Positions 34,701 to 46,226 of a DNA stretch of 60,000 nucleotides are shown piece by piece. This stretch comes from Polytrichum commune (taxonomy: Eukaryota; Streptophyta; Polytrichopsida; Polytrichales; Polytrichaceae). Position 1 is the first letter of the stretch. Each line of letters starts with the position of its first letter. Both the position numbers and the translations under genes were made by a program. The stretch lies in the NCBI GenBank assembly GCA_950295325.1, contig OX485803.1, forward strand, positions 20,896,001 to 20,956,000, read 5' to 3'. The notes under the pieces are model-generated. The model was not told the DNA's origin. It did not search any database and saw only the letters and a list, made by a program, of their open reading frames with translations.

Positions 34701-35815
34701 CTTCTCCTGTTGTATTCTGATTACTCCTACTCTAATAAATGCCTTGACTTCTCACTCTTGACTTTCCTTGATTAATGTTTGTGTGGATGGTCCGGAGAGC
34801 GTTAGAGGAAGAGAGAGAGCATGAGGGGTAGGAGTTCCGGATAGGACGTGAGAGAGGAGACCCGGATCAGATCCGGTTATCGCCTTGTAGATCATCTCTG
34901 GGTGTAGTGGGAGGGAAACCTCACTAATCCGGTGGGTTGAGTAACGTCTAGGTGGGATAACCGCTGGGAAGATTGGGTGAGATCCGGAAGGGATCCGGAC
35001 TTACGCCAATCTGATCTTCTGAAGAGGTCCCACCGCCCTTAGGCGGACCCATCCGGATGGTGGTACGGATCGCCCAGTTAGCTCAGATTGAGTAGAATCC
35101 AAGGTAGAGGTAGCCAGACCGATCCGTCGGGAGGTGAAGGGAGGGACCGGATCAGCAAGGGTTCCGGGTTGGAGGCCACCTCCGGAGTGTAGTAGGAAGT
35201 GATCCTCATTGTTCCGGACGTCAGGGTACCATCCCGGTGAGACAACCGCGGGGAAGATTAGGCAAAGGTTCGGGAAGGATCCGGACTTATCCGATCTTCC
35301 GAAAAGGCCTCATCACCGGTGGACGGGACAATCCGGAGAGTGATACAGGTCATCCACTCATCCCGTCGAGTCAGATCTCCGATCGGAATCCGGACTCCTC
35401 TGGTCACTATGGTCCCAAGAAACAATCCGGATCTCTCTGTGTGACCTGCCAAGACGGATTTGATCAATCCGGATTAGTTGTGAGGGAGCGCCGGATTCCA
35501 ATCTTATAGAGGACGTCTTCACCGGAAGAAACCACCCACTCTAGAGGGTAGACATAGAGGGGAGAGTAAGCATTATAATTAGGACCTAGAGGTACAATCC
35601 GGAAAGGCACACTCCGGAAGAAGGTTAAGAGTGTCCCCAAAAACCAAAAGTCCGGAAACTAGGGCTTCCGGAAATTTGGCTAAGGAAAAGGAAATAAGCA
35701 GGTACGGAAAGTTCTAGACCTCCTACACTTCACAGAATCCCTGGACGATACTAAGGTCATCCGGACAGACCAGATTAGGCACTTAAAACCGCCAATCCGG
35801 ATATGTTGGTGTACG
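31800..35815 (+). mobile_element. CCGGA-rich retroelement carrying only a gag-like ORF
   Basis: This region differs sharply from its flanks by the extreme abundance of CCGGA/TCCGG. It holds a gag-like ORF (32402-34453), an AATAAATGCC polyadenylation-type signal near 34733, and a long 3' non-coding part (34780-35810). That part has a roughly 300-bp module repeated twice: a CCGSTGRG...GGGAAGATT...GATCCGGACTTA block near 34940-35010 and again at 35235-35300. No pol domains are visible, as in large non-autonomous (LARD-type) retroelements. Terminal repeats and target duplication were not resolved, so the ends are approximate. Confidence 0.5.
32402..34453 (+). pseudogene. Gag-like protein of the CCGGA-rich retroelement, two TAG stops
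   Basis: One frame from ATG 32402 to TAG 34451-34453 (about 683 codons) is broken only by TAG at 32912-32914 and 33326-33328; both could be decayed CAG. The N-terminal part (to about 33060) resembles the plant retroelement gag-like/putative plant transposon domain (LSPFILHLYQHFDCIL near 32975). A Pro/Ser-rich linker follows. A coiled coil lies at about 33400-33620 (KDLEQAKTENAHLTAQVAAM). The C-terminal third is disordered and SR/RD-rich (RSRTPDRARMPIRH). Zinc knuckles are absent. Family assignment is by overall pattern and is moderate. Confidence 0.55.
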
Positions 35816-36373
35816 CGTGTCCCCACATTTTGCAAAGCCAGTTTGAGGTTTAGGTTCAGTTTCAGGTTTAGCAAACAGCATAGACTGTGTTGTATGGCGC
35901 TTGCCGAGATTGGGCGCAAGGGATTATAGATCTGCAATTCCTGTTTATATTAGTACTGTTGGTATTGATGTTTACAAGGTTTACAGGCCCATAACGTCTT
36001 ACACATGGTTTTAGTACTGCTGGTATTGATGTTTAGCGTGTTTGCATCTGCAGGACATGTTGCTGGTTTTATTACTGTGAGTATTCATGTGTAGCTAGAG
36101 CAACCACAGGGTTTAGGGAATGCGCATGTGCAATTCATGTTGCTGATTCTAGTAGTGTTGGTATTGATGCTCATGTATTGCAACCACAGGGTTTAGGGTT
36201 TATGGATCTGCAATTCATGTACGACGTTTTAGTAGTGCTGGAATTTAGTAGTGTTGGAATTTGCATCTGCAAGACATGTTGCTGGTTTTACTACTTTGGG
36301 TATTGATGTTTAAGGAGAGCAACCACAAGGTTTAGGGAAAATACATGTTCAGCAGATTGTAGGGTGGACAGCC
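35816..36373. repeat. Degenerate repeats upstream of the interrupted gene
   Basis: CAACCACAGGGTTTAGG occurs at about 36101, 36181 and (with AAGG) 36320. TGCTGGT-TTAGTA-TG-TGGTATTGATG occurs four to five times between 35950 and 36310. Units are about 80-140 bp and diverged. Telomere-like TTTAGGG is part of the unit. No coding sequence. Confidence 0.5.
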
Positions 36374-37189
36374 ATGGCTGTTGGCACAAATCCTCCCCGG
36401 GAGGGACGCTCCTATCACCAAGGGCGCATGCTCATCCCTCTTCCCCGCGCCTCAATCTGCCACCCCCTCCCCTCCTGCATGTTGGCGCCTCAGTATGCGT
36501 TGTTTCGGGCCATTGACTTGCATTGTGCTCTGCAGACTATGGGAGCCGAGGGAGAAGCGTCGTTGCCTGCAGATGACGAGGTCACATATTTTGTGAACAG
36601 GGATTCACAAGGTTGGGTGGTGAAGACCGTCAGGAGGCGCGTGTACATCGAGCTCAAGTTGGAATGTACTCGCAATCGATGTAGAGATGGCCAGAAGTCT
36701 AGGGATGACTGGTTGTGCGTCTACTGCAAGGGATCTTTTCCAAGCAAGTTGCGCTTGACGGATCATAGAGTGGGGGGTTGCCCATGTGGCCCTGTGAACT
36801 CAACTGGCGCAAGAGTGGAGCTCCCTGTCTACCCCAACCTCAAGACGGCCAAACAAGGTAAAGACCTCAAAGCTGCTTTGCAGCGAGGTGAGCGCTCGGT
36901 GTGGGACAATTTGCAAGACAATGCGATGTGGCTCAAGCTAAACCCCGAGCTAAAGGTCGTCACTTACCCCCCCTGGAACGAGAGTGCAGGTGCGGCGATT
37001 CATGGCTTCCACGATCGAGCGCTTGAAGGCTACACATTCGAAGTCGGACGGTGGGTCAGGCTTGAGGGCTGCACATTTGAGGTCGGACGGTGGGTCAGGC
37101 TCGACCGGTAGGCCGCCGCGGTCTCCGTTGCGACATCCACCACCACCTCCCCCAGATGTCGTGGACCTGGATGATGACGGCACCGACGA
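36374..37189 (+). pseudogene. Interrupted gene, part 1: zinc-cluster region
   Basis: The open frame starts at ATG 36374; a second ATG at 36539 directly follows a plausible acceptor (CTCTGCAG). It encodes DEVTYFVNRDSQGW, then LCVYCKGSFPSK and DHRVGGCPCGP, a probable Zn-binding cluster. A 39-bp direct repeat (GGACGGTGGGTCAGGCT) at 37027-37104 lies in the frame that leads on to a poly-Pro stretch and VVDLDDDGTD, where the solo LTR enters. Confidence 0.55.
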
Positions 37190-38450
37190 TGTCGCAACCC
37201 TTGCTAGGTCCCTTAATAATCTTGCCAATTTTCAATTCTAGCAAAGGTTACGAGTCGCTAACCCTTCGCATTCCGCCATGCTAATGGATAGCTCCTCTTA
37301 CCCCGGACCAATAGTTCATAGGAGGGAACCAACCCTCCTACTTTGCTTTCGGGACTCACCCCTTAATCGGTAACCCATTTCCCCAATGTGGACTTCCATC
37401 CATGGAAGTCCAATCCTATGTTGATCATCGCGTTGCCGGGGCAACACTACAACAACCCGAACCATACTAGGCAACTATTGTCGCAACCCTTGCTAGGTCC
37501 CTTAACAATCTTGCCAATTTTCGTTTCTAGCAAAGGTTACGAGCGCTAACCATTCGCATTCCGCCATGCTAATGGATAGCTCCTCTTACCCCGGACCAAT
37601 AGTTCATAGGAGGGAACCAACCCTCCTACTTTGCTTTCGGGATTCACCCCTTAATCGGTAGCCCATTTCCCCAATGTGGACTTCCATCCATGGAAGTCCA
37701 ATCCTATGTTGATCATCGCGTTGCCGGAGCAACACTACAACAACCCGAACCATACTAGGCAACTATGGCCTCACAATAGGCCAAAGCCCATGGAGGCCTT
37801 GCCGTTCGGCCTCGGGTGGGTGAGGCCACACCACCTCACCCATATAAGCCTCTAGGACTTCACGCGGGGCCCCTACCCCACCGTCAACCAACCTCTTGTC
37901 TCTCCACCAAGAGTTGGGGCCAAGTGGACACTTTCCCTTAGCCGCTGGGCCTAGAAGCCCCCAGCAGCTTCAGACCATCATAACATCCTTGTATGATGTC
38001 TCATACTAACAAGCGACCACTCCATCTTCATCTACGCTTCACATAGATGCCGATGGACGCCTCACTTGCCCCATTCAGGCAAGTATTGACGACGTTATGC
38101 CTGTTTGAACCTTGGCAGTCCCGGGAATCACTCCCAGGCACTGCTGTACCAGGGCGCTGTCCCGGGACAGCACCCCACTCAAATGGCCATAACTCCTAGC
38201 TCACACCTCCGATTGAGGTGATCTTGAGCATTCTAGAATCACCATGCCATGAGCTACGCATAGCTCATGGCCTCACCCTCATGCCTCCTAGTCTTTGTGG
38301 GTGGGAGGCGTTCCCAACGCCCGGGGCCCTCACCCACACTAGGATCACTTGGGCCCTCTCACCAACGGCGCCACAAGTCCCGGGTGTCACTCCGGGGTCC
38401 CCCTTGTGCCCATGGTGTTTCGGCCACTCCTCGTGGAGAGGTGCGCGACA
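37190..38450 (-). mobile_element. Reverse-oriented solo LTR of the chromovirus, with a 289-bp duplicated end
   Basis: On the plus strand it reads TGTCGCAACCC...GGTGCGCGACA, flanked by GACGA at 37185-37189 and 38451-38455. It is the reverse complement of the LTRs at 39417, 45258, 51178 and 55467. The first 289 bp (37190-37478) are repeated at 37479-37767, so in LTR orientation a full LTR is followed by LTR positions from about 690 to the end. ATAGT stands at that junction, and the same word occurs inside the LTR at the matching place. Confidence 0.9.
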
Positions 38451-38455
38451 GACGA

Positions 38456-39050
38456 AGCAAAACCTCCCCCTTCCCGCCCGAGGAAACGACGTCACGCTCA
38501 CATGGAGGAGGGTCAGCGGGCTTCCCAATCCACCCGCCACTGTCAATCTGCGCCCAAGAGACAGGACGCGCCACCACCTCCACCAACGGCACAGCCTCAA
38601 GCTGCACTTGCACCGCCTCCCCACCCCATTCGTGTGAAACCAATTGCATCCCGCAGCCCATCCCCAGAGAGGTGGGCCCTCTTGGCTCCTCCTTCGCCTG
38701 GTCCACAGGCCGCCCCTCCGCCACCTGTGACCCCTGTCCCCCCAATGCAGGCCTCAAGAGCTGATTCAGATGTCGCTTCGGTGCTGAGAAAGGAGCGGCA
38801 GTCATTTTATGTGAGAGCCGCAGCTGCAGCCCGCGGATCTGTGAGGATGGACGTCCCCAAACCAGCGTTGAGGCCCCCAATTCAACCCCCAGGTTTGTTT
38901 TATTTGTTGCCATGTGGTTTGCTGACATTTGACTTGGAGTGCGGCGAATTCCATGCGTTCGAGGAGGAGGTTGCGAATTTGAAGAATGACCCGGCGTTTA
39001 TGGATAGGGTGTTTGCTACTTATGGCAGATTTTACTCGGCCAAGCACCAG
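38456..39050 (+). pseudogene. Interrupted gene, part 2: Pro-rich linker and helical region
   Basis: Continues part 1 in frame across the GACGA site (DDDGTDEAKPPPS). A basic RPRKRRHAH motif looks like a nuclear localisation signal and is followed by a Pro/Ala-rich stretch to about 38740. Then SDVASVLRKERQSFYVRAAAAARG and a helical FHAFEEEVANLKNDP segment. It ends at CAG|GTAATC (39050/39051), phase 0, pairing with the acceptor ACGCAG at 39395-39400. Confidence 0.6.
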
Positions 39051-39416
39051 GTAATCTTGAAGTCTTTTCGCTATCCACCTGCCGCATTCAATTAAAACTA
39101 AATGGAAGTTGCTTTGTAACCTGGTTTATGTTAAGATGTGGGTTACCACCAGGAGAGTTTACTGTGTGTGTTGTTATTGGGGAAAACTTGGAGTTTTTGG
39201 GGAGATTAGTGCTGCTGGACTTGAGTAGTGACAATGGGATCAGCTTGTGACAGTGGTACCTTCTATAACATACTGATTCAGTTCAGGGTTTATCAGATAT
39301 CAGATGTGCAACTATTGCAGTATCAGATGTGTGACTATTGTAGTAACAGGGCCACTGTAACATACTGTCCGCGTAACGTGAGTTCTCCGTGTTCACGCAG
39401 GCTAAACCAGGGTTGG

Positions 39417-40391
39417 TGTCGCGCACCTGTCCATGAGGAGTGCCCGAAACACCATGGGCACAAGGGGGACCCCGGAGTGACACCCGGGACTTGTGGCGCC
39501 GTTGGTGAGAGGGCCCAAGTGATCCTAGTGTGGGTGAGGGCCCCGGGCGTTGGGAACGCCTCCCACCCACGGAGACTAGGAGGCACGAGGGTAAGGCCAT
39601 GAGCTATGCGTAGCTCATGGCGTGGTGATTCTAGAATGCTCAAGAACACCTCAATCGGAGGTGTGAGCTAGGAGTTATGGCCATTTGAGTGGGGCGCTGT
39701 CCCGGGACAGCGCCCTGGTACAGCAGTGCCTGGGAGTGATTCCCGGGACTGCCAAGGTTCAAACAGGCATAACTTCCTCAATACTTGCCGGAATGGGGCA
39801 AGTGAGGAGTCCATCGGCATCTACGTGAAGCGTAGATGAAGATGGAGTGGTTGGTTGTTATAATCAGACATCATAAAAGGAAGTTATGATGTTCTGAAGC
39901 TGCTGGGGGCTTCTAGGCCCAGCGGCTAAGGGAAAGTGTCCACTTGGCCCCAACTCTTGGTAGAGAGACAAGAGGTTGGTTGACGGTGGGGTAGGGGCCC
40001 CGCCTAGAGTCCTAGAGGCTTATATGGGTGAGGTGGTGTGGCCTCACCCACCCGAGGCCGAACGGCAAGGCCTCCATGGGCTTTGGCCTATTGTGAGGCC
40101 ATAGTTGCCTAGTATGGTTCGGGTTGTTGTAGTGTTGCTCCGGCAACGCGATGATCAACATAGGATTGGACTTCCATGGATGGAAGTCCACATTGGGGAA
40201 ATGGGCTACCAATTAAGGGGTGAGTCCCGAAAGCAAAGTAGGAGGGTTGGTTCCCTCCTATGAACTATTGGTCCGGGGTAAGAGGAGCTATCCATTGGCA
40301 TGGCGGAATGCGAATGGTTAGCGACTCGTAACCTTTGCTAGAATTGAAAATTGGCAAGATGGTCAAGGGGGGGCTAGCAAGGGTTGCGACA
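39417..40391 (+). repeat. Chromovirus LTR A (975 bp)
   Basis: TGTCGC...GCGACA. It contains a series of hairpins: 39597-39620, 39646-39664, a perfect 24-bp palindrome 39692-39715, about 39783-39802, 39818-39838, about 39898-39925, 40168-40189 and 40240-40259. A TATATGGG-type box lies near 40021. The primer site TGGTATCAGAGC follows at 40394. Confidence 0.92.
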
Positions 40392-43300
40392 CTTGGTATC
40401 AGAGCAGGGTTCCAATTTTAGAGCTAGCACTTTGAGGGAAGTATGGCTATCAAAAATGCGGGTTATGATGGTGAGCCCGGGGTTTCTAAAAGGTTGTGAG
40501 GCTCAAATTGGAACAAGGATCATGTGCAAGTGGATTGTGACCATACCATTGATTCTAATGACAATGGTGGGCATGAGGGTGGATTCGGTGAGGAAAATGG
40601 AGGAGTGCTTTGAAAGGGCTCCCGCAAACCTCGAAAAGTATTCGGGGGCTAGAATACCGAATGCATCCGAAAGCTTGGACGGTGGTAATATTGGATTGAA
40701 ATTCCAATCCAAATTGCTTAGAATGTGGTGAAGTTGGAATGGGTGCAAATGCGGCACTCAAGGCTTTTAGGCCTATGTGTGCGATTTAACCACCATAATG
40801 AATGGCACAACTAAGATTGACTAGTTGGCTAAGAAACACATCGTTTTAAATGCGATTTCAAAAACGGGTGGTGAATACCATGTTCAACTCCCCAAAGCTT
40901 CTTGAGGACGTATCGGGAATCTTTAAGATTTGAAGAACATTGAAGCCGATGGTCCCGAAAAGAAGTGGGGCGGCGCATCACCACAAAGTGGGTTTTAGCC
41001 GATATTGGTCCCAAAGAAATGGGCGAAAGTAGTTTGGCCCATTATACCAAGGCAAAACATAGTCGTGCCGTGGACGGAATGTTGGGAGGTGGGTTGATCC
41101 TACCAAGGCAATTCATGTTCGTGCCGCGGACAAAGTGTGAAAGGTAGCTTTGTGCTACCAAGGCAAATCATGTTTGTCCCGCGGACAAACTATTAGAAAT
41201 TGGTTTTGTGGCACCAAACCAATTTGTCCCGCGGACGGAATGTTTAAAGTTGGGTTTGTGGACCAAGCCAAGCCAAGTTGCCGAGGACGGAATGTTGGAC
41301 GATGGCTTTGTGGCCAAGGCTAGTAGCCTTAAGCCGAGGCCAAGTCTCATGTGTTGACAAAGAGGCAAGCCATTCCTTCTTGAGCCCAAAACTCACAAGG
41401 GAGTTGGGGCTTGCCTATTGATAGAGCGGGCAAGCCCACCAAGGTGCGGTTTGGAAAGGGCGAACCGCATGAAACAAAGAAGGCCGCGATGCATGTAACC
41501 TTTCAATGTGGGACATTAGATTTTTGTCAAACTTTCATACCATGTGAAATAGATGAAATGCATATCATGGTGAAGGTCGCCTTCTTTGAAACTCACATGA
41601 TAGATGTGAGGTGCAAGCCGGTGTGCTTGCGGTGCATTATAATGTGTCATAATGGCAAAGAATTGAGGTTCAAATTGACAAGGACTCCTATGGTAGGAGG
41701 ACCCAAGTTGAATTTGGTCTTAATGGACCAAATGAAAAATAAAAAACATAATGGTCGTGGTTCAATTGGAGCACCTCCAAGGAACGTATGGGGAGGCTAG
41801 GAAAGATGGGCCTCCCCCAAACAACATTGGTGTGATGTTGGTGAGATACAAGGATGTATTCACCAATGTGTTGCCCAAAAATATTACCGCCAAGAAGTGA
41901 AAAATAACTTTGCTCAACGAGAGATTGAGTTCTTGAGGTATGTGGTGACAAAGGAAGTTGGTGGATGAACATGAAGAATGTCAAGGAAATCCAAAAGGAG
42001 AATTGGCCCTTGATTCTAAAAGGGCTTAGGTCATTTGTTGGCTTAGCCAATTAGTACCACCACTTCATTCGAGAGTTTTCTAATGTTGCTAGGACCTTAT
42101 TCAACTTATTGAGGAAAATGGCTATCCCAAGAGTGGGATGAGCCTTGTCACCAAGCCTTTGGGGAGCTCAAAAACAAGTTCTCTTTGCCGCCCGTGCTTA
42201 AGTTCGCGGACTTTGACAAACCTTTTGAGGTGCATACGGAGGCGAGTGACTTTGCCATTGGCGGATGGTTAATGTAAGATGGATGACCATTGCATATGAG
42301 AGCGTTAAGCTTGATGTTATCCGACCTTATCCGACTTGTGGAAGAAATGGCTATCCTAAGAGTGGGATGAGCCTTGCCACCAAGTCTTTGGGGAGCTTAA
42401 GACCAAGTGTTCTAAGACGCCCGTGCTCAAGTTCGCGGAGCTTGACAAACCTTTTGAGGTGCATACGGGGGTGAGTGGCTTTGCCAATGGTGGATTATCT
42501 GTAAGATGGATGGCCATTGCATATGAGACCATGAGGCTCGATGGTTGTCAAAGAAGACAACCAACTCATGACAAAGAACTTCTTTGCCGTAGTGCATTGC
42601 TTGAAGATGTGGCGACATTATTTGGGGTCGCACAAAGCAAATGTCTACATGGACAATGTGTCCTAAAAGTATTTTGACATTCAAGCGCAAGTGAGCGCCA
42701 AGTCATTGCGGTGGCATGATAGTTTGGCGCTTATGAAGGTGGATTTGATCCACAAACCGGACCGTGGAAATGTGGTGCCGGATGCGCGAAGTAGACCGGA
42801 AGAGTTCTAAGCAATGAGAACCATCCAAACCTTGTGGCTAATGTGTGCCGGCGAAGGAAACTTGTGATGCAAGATACGGGAGGGGTAAATTAACTACCCC
42901 AAAGCACAAAAGCTTTTAGGTGAGCTTCGCAAGAGCAAGGTGCTCAAAGAGGTTAAGTTGGTGGACGGATTGTTCAAGTGCAAGCAAAGTTGGGTGTATA
43001 TGGCACAAGGCAAGTTGAGGCTATCGGTTTTGAAGGAGGAATATGATAGTTCTATTGCCGGCCATAGAGGAGAAAAAAAAAGCGGCCATAGAATGGTGTC
43101 AAAGAGGTACCATTGGCGGTGCATAAAGGAGGATATAACCCACTTTGTAAGGGCGTGAATAAAGTGCCAAGTGAACCGAGCCTCTTACCAAAAGCAAGGC
43201 GGTTTCTTGCAACCGTTGCCTATCTCGTCGGCGCCATAGCATGGTATGTGCATGGACTTGATCACAAGTTTGCCGGAGTCACATGGGTATGATGCCATCT

Positions 43301-45168
43301 TGTTGATGGTAGAGCGGTTTGCCAAGTTGGCACACATGGTGCCGATTGTGGGAATCGCCACCGCGTTGGAGACCGCATAGCCTTTTCTCAAAGGATGGTT
43401 GAGGCACCATGGGTTGCCAAAAGTGATTGCGTGGGATCAAGATCCAAAGTTCACAAGTGCATTTTCAATGCATTTCTCTAAGGAGGTCGGAATGAAACTA
43501 AGGTTTAGCACGACCTTGCATTCCCAAATGGATGGGAAAACGGAGCGTGTGAATGGAGTCTTGAAGCAATACTTGAGGAACTTGGTGGGGGCGGACCAAG
43601 GAGATTGGGCGGACTATGTGGGTTGAGCGGAGTGTAATTGCAATGTAGCCACGCACTTGGCTACCAAGGGGTGGTCTTTCGTGGTGGCTTATGGAGTGGA
43701 TGCGCTCCAACCTATTAACCTAGCTCTCGAGGGGGCACATTCAACACTAGAGTTCAACCAAGATGGTGAGGACTTGGCCAATGATGGAAACAAGTCTTGG
43801 AGATGACCAAGTTGTTGGTGGAGAAAGCCCGAAGGTGCTACGGAGTGCAAGTCAATGCCGGAAGACGCAAAGTGGAGAATGAGGTGGGCCAAAAGGTGTT
43901 GTTGAATGTGAACAACTTCACTTAGCCGAAAGGCCTCACTCCAAAGTTCATGTCGAAAATTGGAGCATCGTTTTCCATTGTGAAACAAGTGTCCAAGGAC
44001 ATCTTTAAGTTGGAATTACCGCCCGAGATCAAAGTGCATCCGACATTTTATGTCTCTTTCCTAAAGTCATTTAAGGACGACACCTTGTGGCCCGATCACA
44101 AGCAAGTGATTAGGCCACGTCCCGACCTTGTGGAGGTCATTTGGAACATGAGGTAGGAGGGCATCCTCAAGTGTAGGAAGCCCAAGTGAAAATGAAAGAA
44201 AATGTACAAAGGAGTACTTGGTGAAATGGTGAGGATACCATGAGAAAGAAACCGCTTGGGTGGCGGCAAGAGACATGGTGAACACCAATGAATTGGTGAA
44301 GCACTTTGAAGAAACTAAGGCTAAGGATTCCAATAAAATGAAGTGTAGGCATTGATGAGGACATCAATCTCCTTTAGTGGGGGAGAGACGCTAGTAGCAC
44401 ACTTAGCTTCGAGGCTAATTGCTCCACAGCATGAACTTGTTCTTTGGCTTGAGGGAATAAAGTCCAAACTTTAGTGGTGCAAAGAGAAAGTATGAGATGA
44501 GGTCCTAGTCTTGTACTTGTGCTTGGTTAATGGAAGAGGGGGAATAGATATGCCAAACTAGGTTGGGTAAGCCGAGTAATTGGGGGCCATGGCTTGGAGG
44601 GGCCTTGGATAAAACCAAGAAACTTCTTAATTGTGGGCTTGTCCGGGCGGGGACAAGGTGATGGCGCGTGCTCATAAAAGTGCTACCCGCGAGCTAACGA
44701 GAGTTGGCGCATGGGAGTCATGAACCCATGTCTCGAAAGAGCAAAGTGGGAACCGAGTCGGGCGGGACTTGGCATCACCCCCGTGCGATCGAGGCGTGGC
44801 TTAACAATGGAAAGCCATCTCGGAGTTGCAACCGAGACAACTTAGTGGAAGCGTTGAGGTCTCGCCTAGATGTGTCACGTTAGGCTAGTGGAGCCTAACG
44901 GGGGAGGCCCCAAAGGAGGGGCAACCCAAGTGAGTCCCAAAGTAGGTGGGTCTAGTGTAGGTTAGGTCCTTGGAGGAGAGATCCAAGGTCGCTAACGGAC
45001 CACCTAGGAACGACACCTTTGGGACTATGCCCAATTTGAAGATGCATTGTGGGGGTCGCGCCCTAAGGTATACACAATGCCACACCATAGAGGATGGCAA
45101 CTTGAGAATTGGTGTGCCGACTACGAGTATAGTCGATGAGGGCATCGACTCCGTTTGGTGGGGGTGAG
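40392..45168 (+). pseudogene. Chromovirus internal region 1
   Basis: The primer site is at 40394-40413 (TGGTATCAGAGCAGGGTTCC, initiator-Met type). A gag remnant covers about 40440-41150, and a protease/linker region 41411-41800. Much of the reverse transcriptase core appears deleted: the frame passes within about 150 bp from the linker to the RT-RNase H connection (RSFVGLAN near 42030). Two copies of an RNase H module start at 42120 and 42349. Integrase spans about 42930-43925 with MDLITSLPES and WDQDPKF acids. A C-terminal chromodomain (EYLVKW-GY ... AWVAARDMVN ... ELVKHFEE) lies at about 44208-44330, with TGA in place of one codon. A purine tract lies at 45155-45168. Many stops and frameshifts. 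Confidence 0.8.
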
Positions 45169-46226
45169 TGTCGCGCACCTCTCCATGAGGAGTGCCCGAA
45201 ACACCATGGGCACAAGGGGGACCCCGGAGTGACACCCGGGACTTGTGGCGCCGTTGGTGTCGCGCACCTCTCCATGAGGAGTGCCCGAAACACCATGGGC
45301 ACAAGGGGGACCCCGGAGTGACACCCGGGACTTGTGGCGCCGTTGGTGAGAGGGCCCAAGTGATCCTAGTGTGGGTGAGGGCCCCGGGCGTTGGGAACGC
45401 CTCCCACCCACGGAGACTAGGAGGCACTAGGGTAAGGCCATGAGCTATGCGTAGCTCATGGCGTGGTGATTCTAGAATGCTCAAGAACACCTCAATCGGA
45501 GGTGTGAGCTAGGAGTTATGGCCATTTGAGTGGGGCGCTGTCCCGGGACAGCGCCCTGGTACAGCAGTGCCTGGGAGTGATTCCCGGGACTGCCAAGGTT
45601 CAAACAGGCATAACTTCCTCACCACTTGCCCGAATGGGGCAAGTGAGGAGTCCATCGGCATCTACGTGAAGCGTAGATGAAGATGGAGTGGTCAAGTGTT
45701 AGCATCAGACATCATACAAGGAAGTTATGATGGTCTGAAGCTGTGGGGGCTTCTAGGCCCAGCGGCTAAGGGAAAATGTCCACTTGGCCCCAACTCTTGG
45801 TAGAGACAAGAAGTTGGTTGACGGTGGGGTAGGGGCCCCGCGTAGAGTCCTAGAGGCTTATATGGGTGAGGTGGTGTGGCCTCACCCACCCGAGGCCGAA
45901 CGGCAAGGCCTCCATGGGCTTTGGCCCATTGTGAGGCCATAGTTGCCTAGTACGCTTCGGGTTGTTGTAGTGTTGCTCCGGCAAGGCGATGATCAACATA
46001 GGATTGGACTTCCATGGATGGAAGTCCACATTGGGAAAATGGGTTACCGATTAAGGGGTGAGTCCCGAAAGCAAAGTAGGAGGGTTGGTTCCCTCCTATG
46101 AACTATAGGTCCGGGGTAGGAGGAGCTAACCATTAGCATGGCGGTATGCGAAGGGTTAGCGCTCGTAACCTTTGCTAGAAACGAAAATTGGCAAGATATT
46201 TAAGGGAGCTAGCAAGGGTTGCGACA
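45169..46226 (+). repeat. Chromovirus LTR B with an 89-bp duplicated start
   Basis: The first 89 bp occur twice (45169-45257, then again from 45258). The partial copy ends in GTTGG, directly against the TG of the full LTR; GTTGG is also the target sequence of the whole array. The full LTR is 45258-46226 (969 bp). A primer site follows at 46229. Confidence 0.9.

Noticed and set aside
36860-36989. A 100-bp intron (donor GTGAGC at 36888, acceptor GTGCAG ending 36989) to explain the frame change
   Set aside because: The splice phase does not fit (one leftover base against a phase-0 start); the donor at 36858 fails likewise. A frameshift at the C7 run is as likely, so no intron was called.
44885-45490. 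201-codon minus-strand frame, and similar frames at 50894, 51072, 55192, 55361 and 39335
   Set aside because: They read antisense through chromovirus 3' ends and LTR starts and recur only because the LTR is repeated.
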